A stretch of 64,000 nt of DNA from Trema orientale (GCA_002914845.1 JXTC01000122.1:1-64000); one strand, 5' to 3'; positions 21,675-32,799 are shown, numbered from the stretch's first letter. The notes: generated by a model from the letters alone, not told the origin. Numbers and translations: made by a program.

Positions 21675-22550
21675 AGGGGTTATTTGGCATCACAACTAAA
21701 AAGTCATCTTTTATTTTTAAAAATAGAAAACTGTTTTCTAAGAACGAATAAGGGTATTTGGCATTGTTTTCTAAGAACAATTTTTAAAACAGAGTTAAAA
21801 AAGCAGAAAATTCAGAGAAGAACAAAATGTTGTTTTCAAAGTGTTTTCTTATTTTTTTTCTTTTTAAAAAATTTAATATTTCACATGACTTTCACATATA
21901 CATTTTTTCGTAATTTTTTTTATCACTTTCTCTTTCCTCATTCTCTCTCCTCATTTTCTTCCTCATCACTTTCTCTCTTGTCGTTCTCTCTCATCATTTT
22001 CTCTCTCCTTATGTTATCTCATCCTTTTCTCTCTCCTCATTTCCTCTCATCATTTTCTATTCCTTCTTTTTTTTTAATCACATTCTCTCTTTTCATTCTC
22101 TATTGTTACTTTGTCTATTATGACTTTCTATCTTTATTCTCTCTCCTTATACATTCTTATCACTTTCTCTCTCTTGTATGTTTTCATTAGTTTCTCTCTC
22201 TTATGTCTTTCTCATCACGTTTTATTTCATCATTTTGTCTCTCATCATTTTGTCTCTTATTATTGTCTTTCATTATCTTTTCTTTTAGGACTCTCTCTCC
22301 TTATTCCCTAACTTGAATTTCTCTCTCCTCACTCACTCTTGATTTTCTCTCTCTAAATATTTTTTTTTGCTATACGAATATAATTTTTGTTTATATTATC
22401 TATCTTTTTCTTTGCCTAAAAACTGATTTTTAGAAAACATTTGCCAAACACCTAGTATGTTTTGAAAACAATAAAAAACAGTTTTTGTTCTTATCTTTAA
22501 AAACAAAATTTTAAGAACAGAAAATATAAAACAATGCCAAAGAGGTTGTA
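21675..22550. mobile_element. MITE-like element with a CT-rich satellite core
   Basis: The left end (GGTTATTTGGCATCAC, and again TATTTGGCATTGTTTTCTAAGAACA) is mirrored at the right by CAATGCCAAAGAGGTTG and TTAAGAACAGAAAAT. Inside, 21900-22370 is an irregular CT-rich microsatellite-like tract built on CTCTCTCCTCATTTTCT. The 168-codon open frame across the tract is a product of this simple sequence, not a gene. Limits are approximate. Confidence 0.6.
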
Positions 22551-23549
22551 ACTTTCAAGCACTTTCATTTGCAATTTTGAAAATTCTCCAGTTACCCACG
22601 AAGCTATAGACCAAACCTCAAGAATTTCTACCAAAATGGCATTACAGGGAACTAAAGGATTTTTGCTATACTAATGACATGTAACTTTGACATAGCATAT
22701 TCGAAACTTATGATCCTAATGTCAAACTATAGGAATCTCAAAGCTTTGATCATAACAGGTTTGATTCTTGTCTCTTTTAGACATATCACTTGAAGAAATA
22801 AGATTTTTTTTCTCCTACTTGAAATGGTCGCCTAAAATAATTATATCTGAATAGCTTATTTCTCATCTTTGAGCAGATTTAGATTCCCTCTTTACTTCTT
22901 CTAGCAAATTGTGATCTATGAAAAAAAAAAACAAAAAGAGAACAAGCCACTTCAAGCGAAGGGAAGGAGAAAGATTTAATAAGCTTAAGTTGATTATCAT
23001 CCAAGTAAGTGAAGGCAACGAACTGGGCAAAGAATTTGACGCGGGGAGGGCTACAGAGAGCCAAAAGAGCAACTTGTCGTTTGTCGACAGTTGAATTTGT
23101 TCTGAAAATTCTTCTGCAAAATCAATTTAATTCTTAAATTATTATTCACAGGAACCAAATGTTACTTTTCAGGGGGATCGTATGTTTTGGTACAAATAAT
23201 AAAAATCCAAAATACCTATTAATTGAACACCAATTGAAAGAAAAAAGGTACAAAACATAAATTAATCCTTACATTTAACATTAACATCTCTTGCACGTAA
23301 TCCAAATAAAGCATGACTTCAAGGCAAGCGACAAGTTTCTAATACTTGAAATCATACCTGTTCAAGTTCGGTGACCCGAATTTTTTTTGGCCCAACCCGA
23401 GAAGCTTGCGGTGTGACATATATAGTGTTTTTGTAAGTATGAGAATTCTTTGGGATCTATGGTGATAGCGAAAATATTGTGGGATACATGGGTTCTTCCC
23501 TGTGCTATGGACCTGTTTTGTTAGTACACATTTGTTTTAAGGTTTTTTT
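22551..23549. other. intergenic sequence, no gene seen
   Basis: No open frame with a recognisable domain occurs on either strand. A few short minus-strand frames (near 22863-23072) overlap each other in different frames and look like chance. No RNA gene or repeat with clear ends was found. Confidence 0.5.
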
Positions 23550-23735
23550 CCTAGGGTTATATATTTTTGACTTTGTCACGTAAAAACTCACATTTTATAC
23601 CCGATTTCGACATATTGATATTTTCTTGGTTTTTTTTTTTTCCTAGGAGTTATATATTTTCGACTTTATCGTGTAAAAACTCACATTTTGTACCTGATTT
23701 CGACATATTGATATTTTCTTCTCCTCTACTAGTGG
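23550..23735. repeat. tandem duplication, period about 92 bp, two copies
   Basis: Both copies contain CTAGG(A)GTTATATATTTT, GTAAAAACTCACATTTT and GATTTCGACATATTGATATT. They differ at a handful of positions and in the length of a T run. Confidence 0.85.
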
Positions 23736-23879
23736 TTTTTCCTGTTTAGGATTTTCCACTTAAACCTGTATATTCTTGTTTGTCTTTCTATTGTTAGTTA
23801 TCGTTTGTTACTTCATAACAATACTCGTCAAGCTAACATTTTCGGAAAGCTCCCTTCCAAGTTTTTTTGATTTCTTAAA

Positions 23880-24165
23880 TATGTTTACAACCTGGATTGT
23901 GGAAGGAAAAAAAAATGAGGAAAAAGTCGAGGAAAAAAAAATAAGAAAACATTTTTCCTATAATTTTATAAAACTTTATTTTAAAACTTTCGGCTTTACT
24001 AATTAAAGAGTCTAAATTCTTTTTAGAAAAAAAGGACATCAAATCTAACTTTTGTTTTCCTTCAAAAAAATTTCTATTGTTTTTTGTCTAAATCCAAACA
24101 AAAGAAAATAAAATCCCCTTGTTATTTTTTTTTAACATCAAAAGATCCAAGTTCCAAACAAAGCC
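23880..24165. repeat. MITE-like repeat, copy 2 of 2
   Basis: Homologous to 14860-15135: same order of CCTATAATTT, GACATCAAATCTAA and GAAAATAAAATCC, and a right end with GTTCCAAACAAAGCCCAA. It lies just downstream of F-box gene 2. Confidence 0.6.
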
Positions 24166-24354
24166 CAATAATTCATAAGATCGATTTCTAGCTCTAGGCA
24201 AGTAATCAATGCACCCCTTCAACCATAAGTAGCAAGCCTTAAAGCAATGCACCAGCAGACACAGTTCACTCAACTGGCAAGCCTAGCCAAAAATTACAAA
24301 TAAAATAAATAAGTTGATCTTAAGTCATAAACATTGGGGCAGCATGTTCCCTCG

Positions 24355-25653
24355 CTAGAGGGAAACCAGACTCTTCAAATATAAATAAGCAGAAGTATGG
24401 CCTGGATACACTGCCCCAGGAAGGGGAAGAGTCCTAAGCCTTTTGGTATCAAGGTTGTATGATACAATTCGTCCATCTTGGCCTTCGAGCAAAAGCTCGT
24501 CATCCTTCCAAAATATCAAGGGGTAAAAAATGCATACAAGTGGCCCTATTGTGAGATGCTTGGTCCAATAGGTAGAACCTTCAACACCACCGATGTTGCC
24601 AACCATCACCCACATTTCGAAAATTGACGAAAACCACGAGCACTCAAGGCCATAAAAGATTATAAGGGATTCCTTCCACACTTGAAGTTTCTTTACTTTT
24701 GCATAGAGGTCCTTTGGTAAACGTGTTCTATAAAATTTTTCTTCGGACATATCAAAAGAAAGAATCATCTGCCCACCCGCATTCAACCAATGATACGCAC
24801 CCTTGCAGTACACCCCGTTGGACTGAAAAGAACAACGATGTCCTCCTATATCAATCTTGATCATCCTCGAAGAATCATACCTTCCGAGTGTGTACACCAG
24901 AGCTACAGGGAACTTTGAACATTCATCCACATAAATCTTAACACACTTGTAAACCTTAGCTTTGGGATCATACCCAAAGCCCCATCCTGCAAGTCCATGA
25001 AGAGTGAGATCATCCCCTGTAAACTTAGAATAGTAGTCATCGGGAAGGTCCTCCGGGCGAATAAGCAGCTTAAATTCCCCGAGTATTGGGTTTAACAAGA
25101 CAGACGTCCCTTCATTTTCCGGATCAGCCATGTGAATGATGCCATTAGAATGAGAAGAGGCTTTAATGTAGGTTGGAAAATATGGTAGCTCCGATTCCGG
25201 AATAGGTGGCAAACGGACTTCTTCTACGACACAAGAAAGCCGGTCATCATCGCGGTTGCCATTAGTATCATCCTCCTCGCAAATGGTGACCATTGAGAGT
25301 ACAAGCTTGGAGAGATCGTTCCCATGGAGATGGTATACATCATAACCATCAAAGATGTCATCCATTGATAGTTCCTGGCGAATCCACTTTAAAAAGAGGG
25401 TTCTTGAGGATGACGAGCAAGGCTTGCGGTTTTCGGTAGTGACGCGAAGGAGGTGCTTGTTCACAAATGAGGGGTTATTGATGAGATCGAACAACGACTT
25501 ACAAACGCGCTTACAATTTTTCAGAGTCTCAGCGGGTAACCTCAATAGAATGTCCTCCAATACCTCTTCTGGAAGCTGCAAATACCTATTCGTTTCAGCA
25601 GCTGCCTCAAAGTCAATCACAAAATCCATGTTACAATACGGCCACAACCACAA
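24355..25653 (-). CDS. F-box protein with FBA domain (SLF/SFBB/CPR1-like), copy 2, intact
   Basis: Predicted SCF E3 ubiquitin-ligase specificity subunit. The single open frame of 432 codons has an F-box at about residues 27-66 (LPEEVLEDILLRLPAETLKNCKRVCKS). A long FBA region follows: GFGYDPKAKVYKCVKI, GVYCKGAYHWL, ILSFDMSEEKF, EMWVMVGNIGGVEGS, LTIGPLVC and FWKDDELLLEGQDGRIVSYN. It ends in the family's SLVSL tail. An acidic low-complexity stretch (CEEDDTNGNRDDD) separates the two domains. The length matches S-locus F-box-like proteins, about 400 residues. If unspliced, the start is probably the second Met (25629, MDFVIDFEAA). Alternatively, an upstream exon at 26022-26121 joins in phase 1 at 25601, after GGCAG. 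This is the only copy without a visible lesion. Whether it acts in pollen recognition, defence regulation or elsewhere cannot be told from sequence. Confidence 0.92.
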   Translation of the reverse strand: MWLWPYCNMDFVIDFEAAAETNRYLQLPEEVLEDILLRLPAETLKNCKRVCKSLFDLINNPSFVNKHLLRVTTENRKPCSSSSRTLFLKWIRQELSMDDIFDGYDVYHLHGNDLSKLVLSMVTICEEDDTNGNRDDDRLSCVVEEVRLPPIPESELPYFPTYIKASSHSNGIIHMADPENEGTSVLLNPILGEFKLLIRPEDLPDDYYSKFTGDDLTLHGLAGWGFGYDPKAKVYKCVKIYVDECSKFPVALVYTLGRYDSSRMIKIDIGGHRCSFQSNGVYCKGAYHWLNAGGQMILSFDMSEEKFYRTRLPKDLYAKVKKLQVWKESLIIFYGLECSWFSSIFEMWVMVGNIGGVEGSTYWTKHLTIGPLVCIFYPLIFWKDDELLLEGQDGRIVSYNLDTKRLRTLPLPGAVYPGHTSAYLYLKSLVSL

Positions 25654-25693
25654 GATGGTACAATTCTCACAGAGAAAATATATTTACCCAAAA

Positions 25694-25732
25694 AAATAAA
25701 TAAATAAATAAAGAGAGAGAGAGAGAGAGAGA
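25694..25732. repeat. microsatellite (AAAT)n followed by (AG)n
   Basis: A short AAAT array (25694-25711) runs directly into an AG array of about ten units (25712-25732). It lies in the proposed first intron / 5' region of F-box gene 2. Confidence 0.9.
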
Positions 25733-26021
25733 CGCTTTTATTAACGAATTAAGCAAAAGCAAGTCTAAGAGTCTATATTCAATTACTCACTCTTTAAATT
25801 AATGTAATTTTTTGAATATGGAGCATGCATGAAGTTGAGATCATGATATTAATCTAGACCTGACTCATACACCAGAAGTAGTAGTTTTCAAAAAAATTAA
25901 AATACAACAAATTCTCGAGATAATCTTTAAAAAAAAAAAAAAAAAAAAAGTTAACTTTTTTCTTTTCTTTTTAAAAAAAACAAAACAAAAATAAGAGAGA
26001 GTGCAAGAGATAGAGACAGAC

Positions 26022-26121
26022 CTGCACGCAGATCACCATTTATTTCCGCAGTCCGAGATTGATAGCAGCTCCTGATTGCAGACTTAGTCGATTTGGCTCT
26101 AGTTTGCAGAGTCGCTTCCAT
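26022..26121 (-). other. candidate first exon of F-box gene 2
   Basis: The ATG (26121-26119) sits in the context TAACAATGGAAG, nearly identical to the start context of the candidate first exon of F-box gene 1 (CAACAATGGAAG). The frame is open for 33 codons (MEATLQTRAKSTKSAIRSC...), then GCAG|GTCTGT offers a donor in phase 1. The main exon offers a phase-1 acceptor at 25602/25601. Copies 1 and 3 show the same arrangement and phase. It could instead be a 5' UTR exon, with translation starting in the main exon. Confidence 0.5.
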
Positions 26122-26196
26122 TGTTAGATGCAATGGAAATTTCAGTCTTGGAAATAAGAATTGGAATCACTCCTCCTCCAATTCCTCCCAGTTCCT

Positions 26197-26217
26197 CTCT
26201 TGAACAATCCCTAATTT
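26197..26217 (-). promoter_or_regulatory. 5' element shared by F-box copies 2 and 3
   Basis: On the minus strand this reads AATTAGGGATTGTTCAAGAG. F-box copy 3 has AATTAGGGATTGATCGAGAG at the same position relative to its first exon (32333-32355). Conservation outside coding sequence suggests a retained promoter or 5' UTR segment. It may also simply reflect recent duplication. Confidence 0.45.
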
Positions 26218-27149
26218 GTATGAGGGGAAATTCGGATATTACCCTTTTAACATGATTACCCGTTTTTTTAAAACCTTCGATTCATACCCGTTTTTTATTT
26301 TGGCATCAAATCAAATGCACTTAAGAAAATTTTGGGGCCATTCACATGGATACCGATTTGGGAAAATTTGAGAAATTGACATAACTAGGACTAACTTGGG
26401 CTAAAATGACTTTTTTGTGCTTTTTTTTTTTTAATATAAAAAAAATAACATATTTGAGAATGTAAAGAACATCTTGAACATGAGAAAACCATTATTAAGA
26501 CATTTTCATGGTCAAGAATCATTTGACTATAGATCAAGACATCTTTGATAATTCTAAAAATGCTATTTTTAAAAAGTTGCACAAAAAAGTGACGACCTAA
26601 TTTATTCATACCTATGCACTTTTCTCAGAAAAATTGAATTTACATGGCAAAGTTTAGAAAAATTTGAAAAAAAAAATGCAAATTTTCAACGTCTTCGAAA
26701 AATATAATTATAAGGTACCTAAGGTAATTGGTTAAGTTATTTAAGCTAATCGAACTAGTTACCTCAAATAATGCTTGGTTTCCCTAAGTAATTTGATTAT
26801 TTACCTCGAGTACTTTTAAAATATGTCAAATTTTCAAAATTGGTATTTTTATGAATATTTTTTTAAAAGTAGTATTTTCTAAATAAATCCAAAACTTTGG
26901 GCTTCTTACAAAAATTTAGGCCCATAAATCTACAAATTTTAAAATGCCAGATGGGCTAGAAATTTTGAAAAATTCAGGATTTGTTTAGAAAAATACCACT
27001 TTTTAAAACTATAGACAAATACTATTTTTAAAAACTCGGTAACTTTTAAAGGCACTCGAGGTAACCAATCAAGTTAGTTGGGGTAATCATGAGTTATTTG
27101 AGGTAACTAGTCTGATTACCTCAAGTAAGTTAACCAATTTGTTGGTTAT
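26218..27149. repeat. AT-rich intergenic sequence with dispersed repeat family (CTCAAGTAAC type)
   Basis: No gene is supported. From 26640 to 27140 there are alternating blocks of TTACCTCRAGTAA-type motifs in both orientations and blocks resembling aaaaataccacttttaaa. The same pattern is found near 4370-4560, 32800-32966 and 33789-34140. I cannot define element ends. Confidence 0.45.
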
Positions 27150-28290
27150 AATTTACTAAAAACGTGATAAAATCAAAGTTAAGCAGAAGCATGAAAAATA
27201 AATTTTTTTCCGGATTACGGCTTTTCATAAAAACCTTTTAGGATCTTAGTTATAATATAAATGCATACAATAGAATTGTACTTTAACCAGTAAGTCTTCC
27301 TTCTAACGCATCAAGCTTGAAAGTGCAGAGATATGTGGGCACCTTGATCTTGATCAACTCGAAAGTGAGAATCCAAGAACTCAAATAGCCTCCAATAGTG
27401 GCTCCAAGAATTTATCTCTCTCAATTTTCTCTCAGTTTTCTAAAGTACTCGCCAAACTAATATTTCAACGGTACTGAACATAACACACAAAGGAGGGAGA
27501 GAGGACTCTTTTATAGGCTCTTCTCTAAGGAGGAATTTCGGCCTGTCAGTCCGGCGTTTTTCTCCCTTTTGTGTATTGCACATCAAACTGTTTAAGTCTA
27601 ATTTGGCTAATCTCATACAGCTCGAGATGTTAGTGTAGGTTAGGGACCCAACTGGACCTTATTTAATTCAAGCTCTGGTAGACAAAAGCCCAGTTCTAAT
27701 TAACTCTTAATACAAGTGGGTTTGTTCTACTAGTTATAGACTTATTTCACTAAAGGTATAAACTACACTCTTGAATTAAATAAATATCACGAGATACTTT
27801 AATTAAAATTATGTCTATTAGATAATTAACATTTGCATATTTATCTCCACATGAATACCAATAATTGGAGCTAGGTACCGTTTTGCGCTTCTAATTATAT
27901 CTTTCAATTCTTTGATACAAGACTATATCTAATGGATGACCAGACTTACAGAAAATTTTCAATTAAAAAAATATCTTATTTTATTAATTCCTTAAATAAA
28001 ATTTAAATCATTCAAGCTCCTATAGCTCTTCAAGTAGACAAAGTCTCAGTTCTAATTAATTCTTAATACAAATAGACTTGTTCTACTAGTTATGGACTTA
28101 TTCCACTAAATGTTCAAATTGTAGTCTTGAATTTATAATCAAAATTATGTCCATTAGCACTCGTTTTCTAGACTAGGACAATGCTTTAATGGCACCACAA
28201 CTGTAAACTGTTAGATTTTGATCTTGAGTGCAGAATAACATAGTGGATTGGACCCTATAACACATCCGTAAACTGTTAGATTTTGATCTT
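27150..28290 (-). mobile_element. probable LTR (Copia-like) remnant
   Basis: On the minus strand the stretch has the order usual for plant Copia-type LTRs. TTAGGGACCYAACTGG- and GGCCCAATT-like motifs come first. A TATA-like TATAAAAGAGTCC near 27510 follows, then a CT-rich leader. Around 27717-27790 and 28065-28140 two related segments both contain TTGTTCTACTAGTTATRGAC. A 28-base repeat with GTAAACTGTTAGATTTTGATC occurs twice, near 28203 and 28268. The solo LTRs at 48655 and 52581 show the same general layout. Ends not determined. Confidence 0.5.
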
Positions 28291-30079
28291 TGGTGCATAA
28301 AAATTTTCCTCAAATCATTATTTTTTTCCCACAAAAACTAGATAATATATGCAATCATGTGAACTAATTAGTGCTGAGGAAAAAAAAAAGTGTCTAATGT
28401 TTTTTATTTTCTTTTTTTTGAAACTCAGCATATAAAAATGTCATCAAGGCAGAACAAATTATAAATTAAAAAAAAAAAAGAACTTTGATACCTGTATGTG
28501 AAAACATTTTTCTTGACAAAATAACTATTCTTTGTAATTTTTTCCTTTTCACATGTACGTTTTTTATGGATAATGTAATTGAGTCAAAATATAATGAAGG
28601 ACACCAGATGTGAAACTGTGTTTTTGTTTTTGATAGTCCATGCTTTGATCAAATAGTTTATCTTTCAAACTGGTTTCCATCAGTATGACTGTACATTCAA
28701 ATCCACTAGTATAAGAATAAGCGCGGGTAAGATACTTATATAATTGTACATTATAGGTCCTTTCACTTAAAGATAATTATTTAATAGTGAAAGATAATTA
28801 TTTAATATGAAAGTTAGGGTTACGTTTAGGGGAATTATAATTGCACCCCACACAATTATTAATTATTAAGGCATCCTTATAATAAATATATAAAAAGACA
28901 AGTTAAGACAAGAATTAAAAACCATGTTAAAAAGCACCCCAAATACTTTCTAAAGCTAGCTTTCTTCCTTGCAAATCTATGAACTAAAGCAAATTGCTAG
29001 TTTTTAATTTTTAGGATGAAAATATTGAATTAGGAGGAGGAAAAGATTCAGTATAGTGGCAGACCCATAGTAATTGCGCATTTGTTGCCCGAGTATGAGG
29101 AGGAAAAGAGATAATATTATGTGAGAGAAGGTCCACAATAATTGCTACTAGGCATAGTTGACATCCAATAAAAATCGCTGAAACCATTCCCTATCAATAG
29201 AAAAATCACTGAGATTAAGAAGCTTCAAGGAGATATTGGCTGAGGATTTTCAGCAAACGAGTTGGGGATGGCAAGGAACAAGAGTAAAGAACTTCAAAGC
29301 TTAATAGGGACAGCTAATGTTTCTCAAGCAAGAAGATTCCGGTCTACAGGTTGAGAAGGAAGAAGCTGTTATATAAGATGCTGAAGTTGAGAAGCTAAAA
29401 GTTCCGGAGCTCAATAGAAAAAAGACAAACTTCAATGACCCAAGCCAGGGTGACAGCTACAGCATTCTCCAATATGACTTTAGAACAGTTTGAAACGTCA
29501 GTTTATTACAAGTAACGACCTTTCAAAATTTTACAACCACATGGTAGTCGGAATCGGATTTTCAAAAGAAACACTGCCCAAATTGGGTTAAGTAATGGAA
29601 GAAACTTAACACTATTACTGTGAGTTGCAGGGAAAAGACCGAGTAATGATACGAAATTACCATTCATTCAATTAGCAATAATGTTCTTCAATCTGAGATA
29701 ACAGTAACAAGATGTGGAGTACCAGAACAACACAGTCAATAGGTTGCAATGCACAGAGAAAACACGTCATTCTTCAGGTAATAGAAACAAAAGCATAAAG
29801 CCTAATAAAATTAAGTCTAAGTAACTCTAGTAACCAGGACCTACTACTTTGGAATGAGAAGTTAATACTTCTGAATACGAGTTTATGTCATCCGGGATCG
29901 GTCTAGTGTTACTTTTGAATGAGTTAAATGTGTTGGCACAAAGAGAAAGTACTAACAATAAGCTTTCAAAATATCAATCAATTAAGTGAATACTTATAGA
30001 TAGAAAAAAGAAAAAAGAACATTCAAATCATAAACTAGTTGCATGTAACATCTCTCTTAGGTAAATCATTCTAAAACAT
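28291..30079. other. intergenic sequence with a possible coiled-coil gene fragment
   Basis: No intact gene is seen. On the plus strand, 29200-29470 gives broken frames rich in Lys, Glu, Leu and Gln (for example RNKSKELQSLIG and EIKKLQGDI-like), which may be decayed coiled-coil coding sequence. It resembles in style, but I cannot link it to, the fragment at 34783-35730. Confidence 0.35.
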
Positions 30080-30285
30080 GTCTACGAGACAAGCAATATA
30101 CAAGCACAAACACACATTTTACGCGATTGGCAACAAGACTATTCTTCTCCTAGGGTAAGGAGGAATAAATATTATATTTATATAATTCTCAATCCAAATG
30201 TATCCCCAGATTAACAATACTTAAAAATCCAACTGAAAGACATTTTAATCAGAAGCTGTAACTATTACAGTTGCATATTTCCTCT
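30080..30285 (-). repeat. 3' flank duplicated with F-box copies 3 and 4
   Basis: This segment aligns along its length with 40590-40803, downstream of copy 4. Shared landmarks are TACAAGCACAAACACACA, GATTGGCAACAAGACT, CTCCTAGGGTAA and TTACAGTTGCATATTTCCTC. The duplication unit therefore extended at least 200 bp past the stop codon. Confidence 0.85.
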
Positions 30286-31494
30286 CTAGATTGAAACTAG
30301 ACTCCTCCAACATAAATTAGCATAAGTTAAACCTGGATACACTGCCCCAGGAAGGGGGACATTCCTAAGCTTGTAGGTATTAAGGTTGTACGATACAATT
30401 CGTCCATCTCTAGCTTCCAATAAAAGCTCATCATTCTTCCAAAATGCTAAGGGGAAATGAACGCCTTGTAGCGGCCCGATCGTTAGATGCTTGATCCAAG
30501 TGGTAGAACCTTCAACACCACCAAAGTTGTCGACCATCACCCACATTTCGAAAGTGGATGTCAAGCGTGAGTACTCAAGGCCTAAGAATAAGATAATTGA
30601 ATCATTCCACACTTCAAGTTTCTTATCTTTTCTCCTGAGGTGATGTGACATTGGTATGCTACGAAACTTCTCTTCGGACATGTCGAAACTAAGAATCATA
30701 TCACCGATATGGGCTTTATTCCACCAATAATAAGCACCATTGCAGTAAACCCCCTTGGGATCAAGGTAACAGAAATTACCTTCGACACCAATCTTGATCC
30801 CTCTCCAAGAATCATGACTTCCCATGGTGTACACCAGAGCTACAGGGAAAAAAAACTTATCGCTACCAAAAATCTTAACATACTTGTACACGTTAGCTTT
30901 GGGATCATAGCCAAATCCACATCCCGCGAAATTAGGAGTACCAAGGGAATATCCTCTTGACTCATAAAAGTCATGACGAAGGTCGGCCGTCCGAAGAAGC
31001 TTGAATTCTCTGATTACTGGGTTAAACAAAACCACCGCGGTCCAAGGTTTATCATTATCGAACATGTGAATGATGCCATTACAATGAGAAACTGAAAAGT
31101 TGGTTGGAAGATCTGTAATTTGCGTGGCTTCCGGAATAGGTGGTAAAACGATTTTTTCCATAACGCATGGAAGTTGGTCGCTGCCTTTACCATCACCGCC
31201 ATCATCCTCGTCGCATATGGTGAGGAGTGAGAGTGCAAGTTTGGACAAATCTTTCCCCTGGTCGTAGATATAACGAAAAGGACTAGTTCGGTCATGGCGA
31301 CTCCACTTCTAAAAGACAGCTGCTGAGGACGAAGTCGACGACAAGAGCCTGTTACGGTGCTTGTTTAGGAATGAGGGGTCATTGATGAGATTAAACCACC
31401 CCTTACAAACGCGCGGTTGCTCTCAATAGAATTTCCCTTTGGAAGTGGGCAACAGGGCAACAACTATTTACTAATTCAGCTCCTCTGGCTGCTG
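30286..31494 (-). pseudogene. F-box/FBA gene copy 3, pseudogene
   Basis: The C-terminal 320 residues are open and well conserved: DLSKLALSLLTICDEDDGG, CGFGYDPKANVYKYVKIF, ILSFDMSEEKF, MWVMVDNFGGVEGS, SLVSI. Upstream the copy is broken. A TAG at 31311-31309 replaces the Leu of the FLKW motif (VF*KW). The F-box is internally deleted and frameshifted: EILLRATA runs into the VCKGWF segment, with the LPAETLKNC part lost. The start of the main exon (acceptor TTTGAAG|CAGC at 31494) and a candidate first exon (32284-32215) are still recognisable. A protein starting at an internal Met would have the FBA domain but no F-box, so it could not dock to Skp1. Copy 4 shares the odd RATA residues, so copies 3 and 4 are sisters. 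Confidence 0.85.
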
Positions 31495-31568
31495 CTTCAA
31501 ATTCAATCACAAATCACAAAAGTTTCGCTCAATTCGCAGAATCGCTAACATATAACATATTATTATTA

Positions 31569-31569
31569 C

Positions 31570-31600
<31 letters not shown>
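31569..31600. repeat. microsatellite (TAA)n
   Basis: About ten AAT/TAA units lie just upstream of the main exon of F-box copy 3, in its former first intron. Confidence 0.9.
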
Positions 31601-31675
31601 CAAATTCAATTGAACAAAGAGAAAAATTTTCAAAACTACATTACTTATTAATTATAAAACCATTAAGAATTTTAA

Positions 31676-32098
31676 AGCTTGTTTGGATTCACTTTCTTTT
31701 TCTATATTTTATTTTTCGAAACAAAAAAATAAAAATTTTTTTTGAAACTTTACTTAGCAACTTTTTTTTTATTTTTTGTTTTTAAAAATTGTTACCAAAT
31801 ATTTCAAAAAAAGTGGTAATATACCTTTATTTTTTAAAACAAATTTCAAAAATAAAAAAAAAATATACAAATATTTGTACATAAATGTGTACATACGTAT
31901 ATTTATATATATACACAAATATAAGTCTATATGACTTTCTTTATTATTATTTGTACTTTATTGTTTTTAAAACAAATAGTGAAATAAAATTTGTCAAGCA
32001 TAATTCTTGTTTAGAAAAATTAAAAATCAAAACAAAATTTTTACTTCTGTTTTTAATTTATTTAAACAAAAAAATTAAAAATGAACCCAAACAAGCCC
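31676..32098. mobile_element. MITE-like element in the first intron of F-box copy 3
   Basis: The ends are inverted: AGCTTGTTTGGATTCA on the left, and the complement of GGGCTTGTTTGGGTTCA on the right. Flanks on both sides are TTAA (31672-31675 and 32099-32102), or TTA if one base is counted as element. The core is AT-rich. The TTA-type duplication and GGGCTTGTTTGG ends fit PIF/Harbinger-derived MITEs. Copy 4 lacks this insertion, so it postdates the split of copies 3 and 4. Confidence 0.7.
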
Positions 32099-32214
32099 TT
32101 AATATGATATCTTTGAAAATCGTTCTTCATTCATGAAAAGAATAAATTAATAATCTAGAGCAAATTTCAAAGATTAAAGAAAAATAGTAAAATAAGAGAG
32201 ACAAACTCACTCAC

Positions 32215-32284
32215 CGTGCTTGGCCATTGGAGGCCCGTACAGGAACGAGGACAGCAGTGTCGGAGTTCGATGGCAGTTCCTCAT
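32215..32284 (-). other. candidate first exon of F-box copy 3
   Basis: The ATG at 32284-32282 opens 23 codons (MRNCHRTPTLLSS...) ending at CACG|GTGAGTGAG, a strong donor in phase 1, as in copies 1 and 2. The homologous exon of copy 4 (42339-42313) ends at GTG|GTGAGC in phase 0, so the frame differs there. It might be a 5' UTR exon in the ancestor. Confidence 0.45.
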
Positions 32285-32332
32285 AATTCCGGACCCTCCC
32301 TTTGATGGATGAGATACGATGGTAATTTGTAT

Positions 32333-32355
32333 TTCTCTCGATCAATCCCTAATTT
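32333..32355 (-). promoter_or_regulatory. 5' element shared by F-box copies 2 and 3
   Basis: Minus-strand AATTAGGGATTGATCGAGAG, the counterpart of the element at 26197-26217. It lies about 50 bp upstream of the candidate first exon in this copy. Confidence 0.45.
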
Positions 32356-32504
32356 TATGACCTCCTCCTACTCCTAGGTTTTAAGCACGGTTGCGGGTGA
32401 GTGAGGGCAGAAAACTTGCCAACAGTCCAAAGATGATGCGGTGCAACATGGGTTGGACTTCGCATCACATGGACTTGGGCTTTGGCCGAATTTGAAATTT
32501 ATTT

Positions 32505-32735
32505 AAAAAATGACTGTTTGTATTTATTAATATTGATTTTAAAAAAATTAATTTTTAAAAAATTGATTTACTTTATGAAAAAAATTTATTTACTTTACAA
32601 AAAATAGATCAACTAGAAAGGTCTATTTATAAAAATAAAATTATTAAACAGTCATTTATTAAAATGACCTTTTAAAAATTGATATGAAAAAAATGGACAT
32701 TTCTTATAAATACTCTTTGGGATAATTGGCTAATT
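32505..32735. repeat. dispersed AT-rich repeat family, copy 1
   Basis: This shares blocks with 42870-43160 and 60120-60460: AAAAATTGATTTACTTTA, ATAGATCAACTAGAAAGG / AACAGATCAACTAAAAAAAGG, and an ATGGCCATTTCTTATAAATACTC-like end. No coding potential. Ends are not defined. Confidence 0.6.
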
Positions 32736-32799
32736 TTAGAGGAAATTTGATTTTTTATAGTAATATTTAAAAAATAATTGAAATTCCTAGAATTCAATT

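Noticed and set aside
21684-22190. 168-codon open frame on the plus strand
   Set aside because: It lies in a CT-rich microsatellite-like tract inside a MITE-like element. The Ser/Phe/Leu-only composition is a product of the simple sequence.
25355-25699. 114-codon open frame opposite F-box gene 2
   Set aside because: Antisense shadow of the conserved F-box coding sequence; similar shadows appear opposite the other copies.
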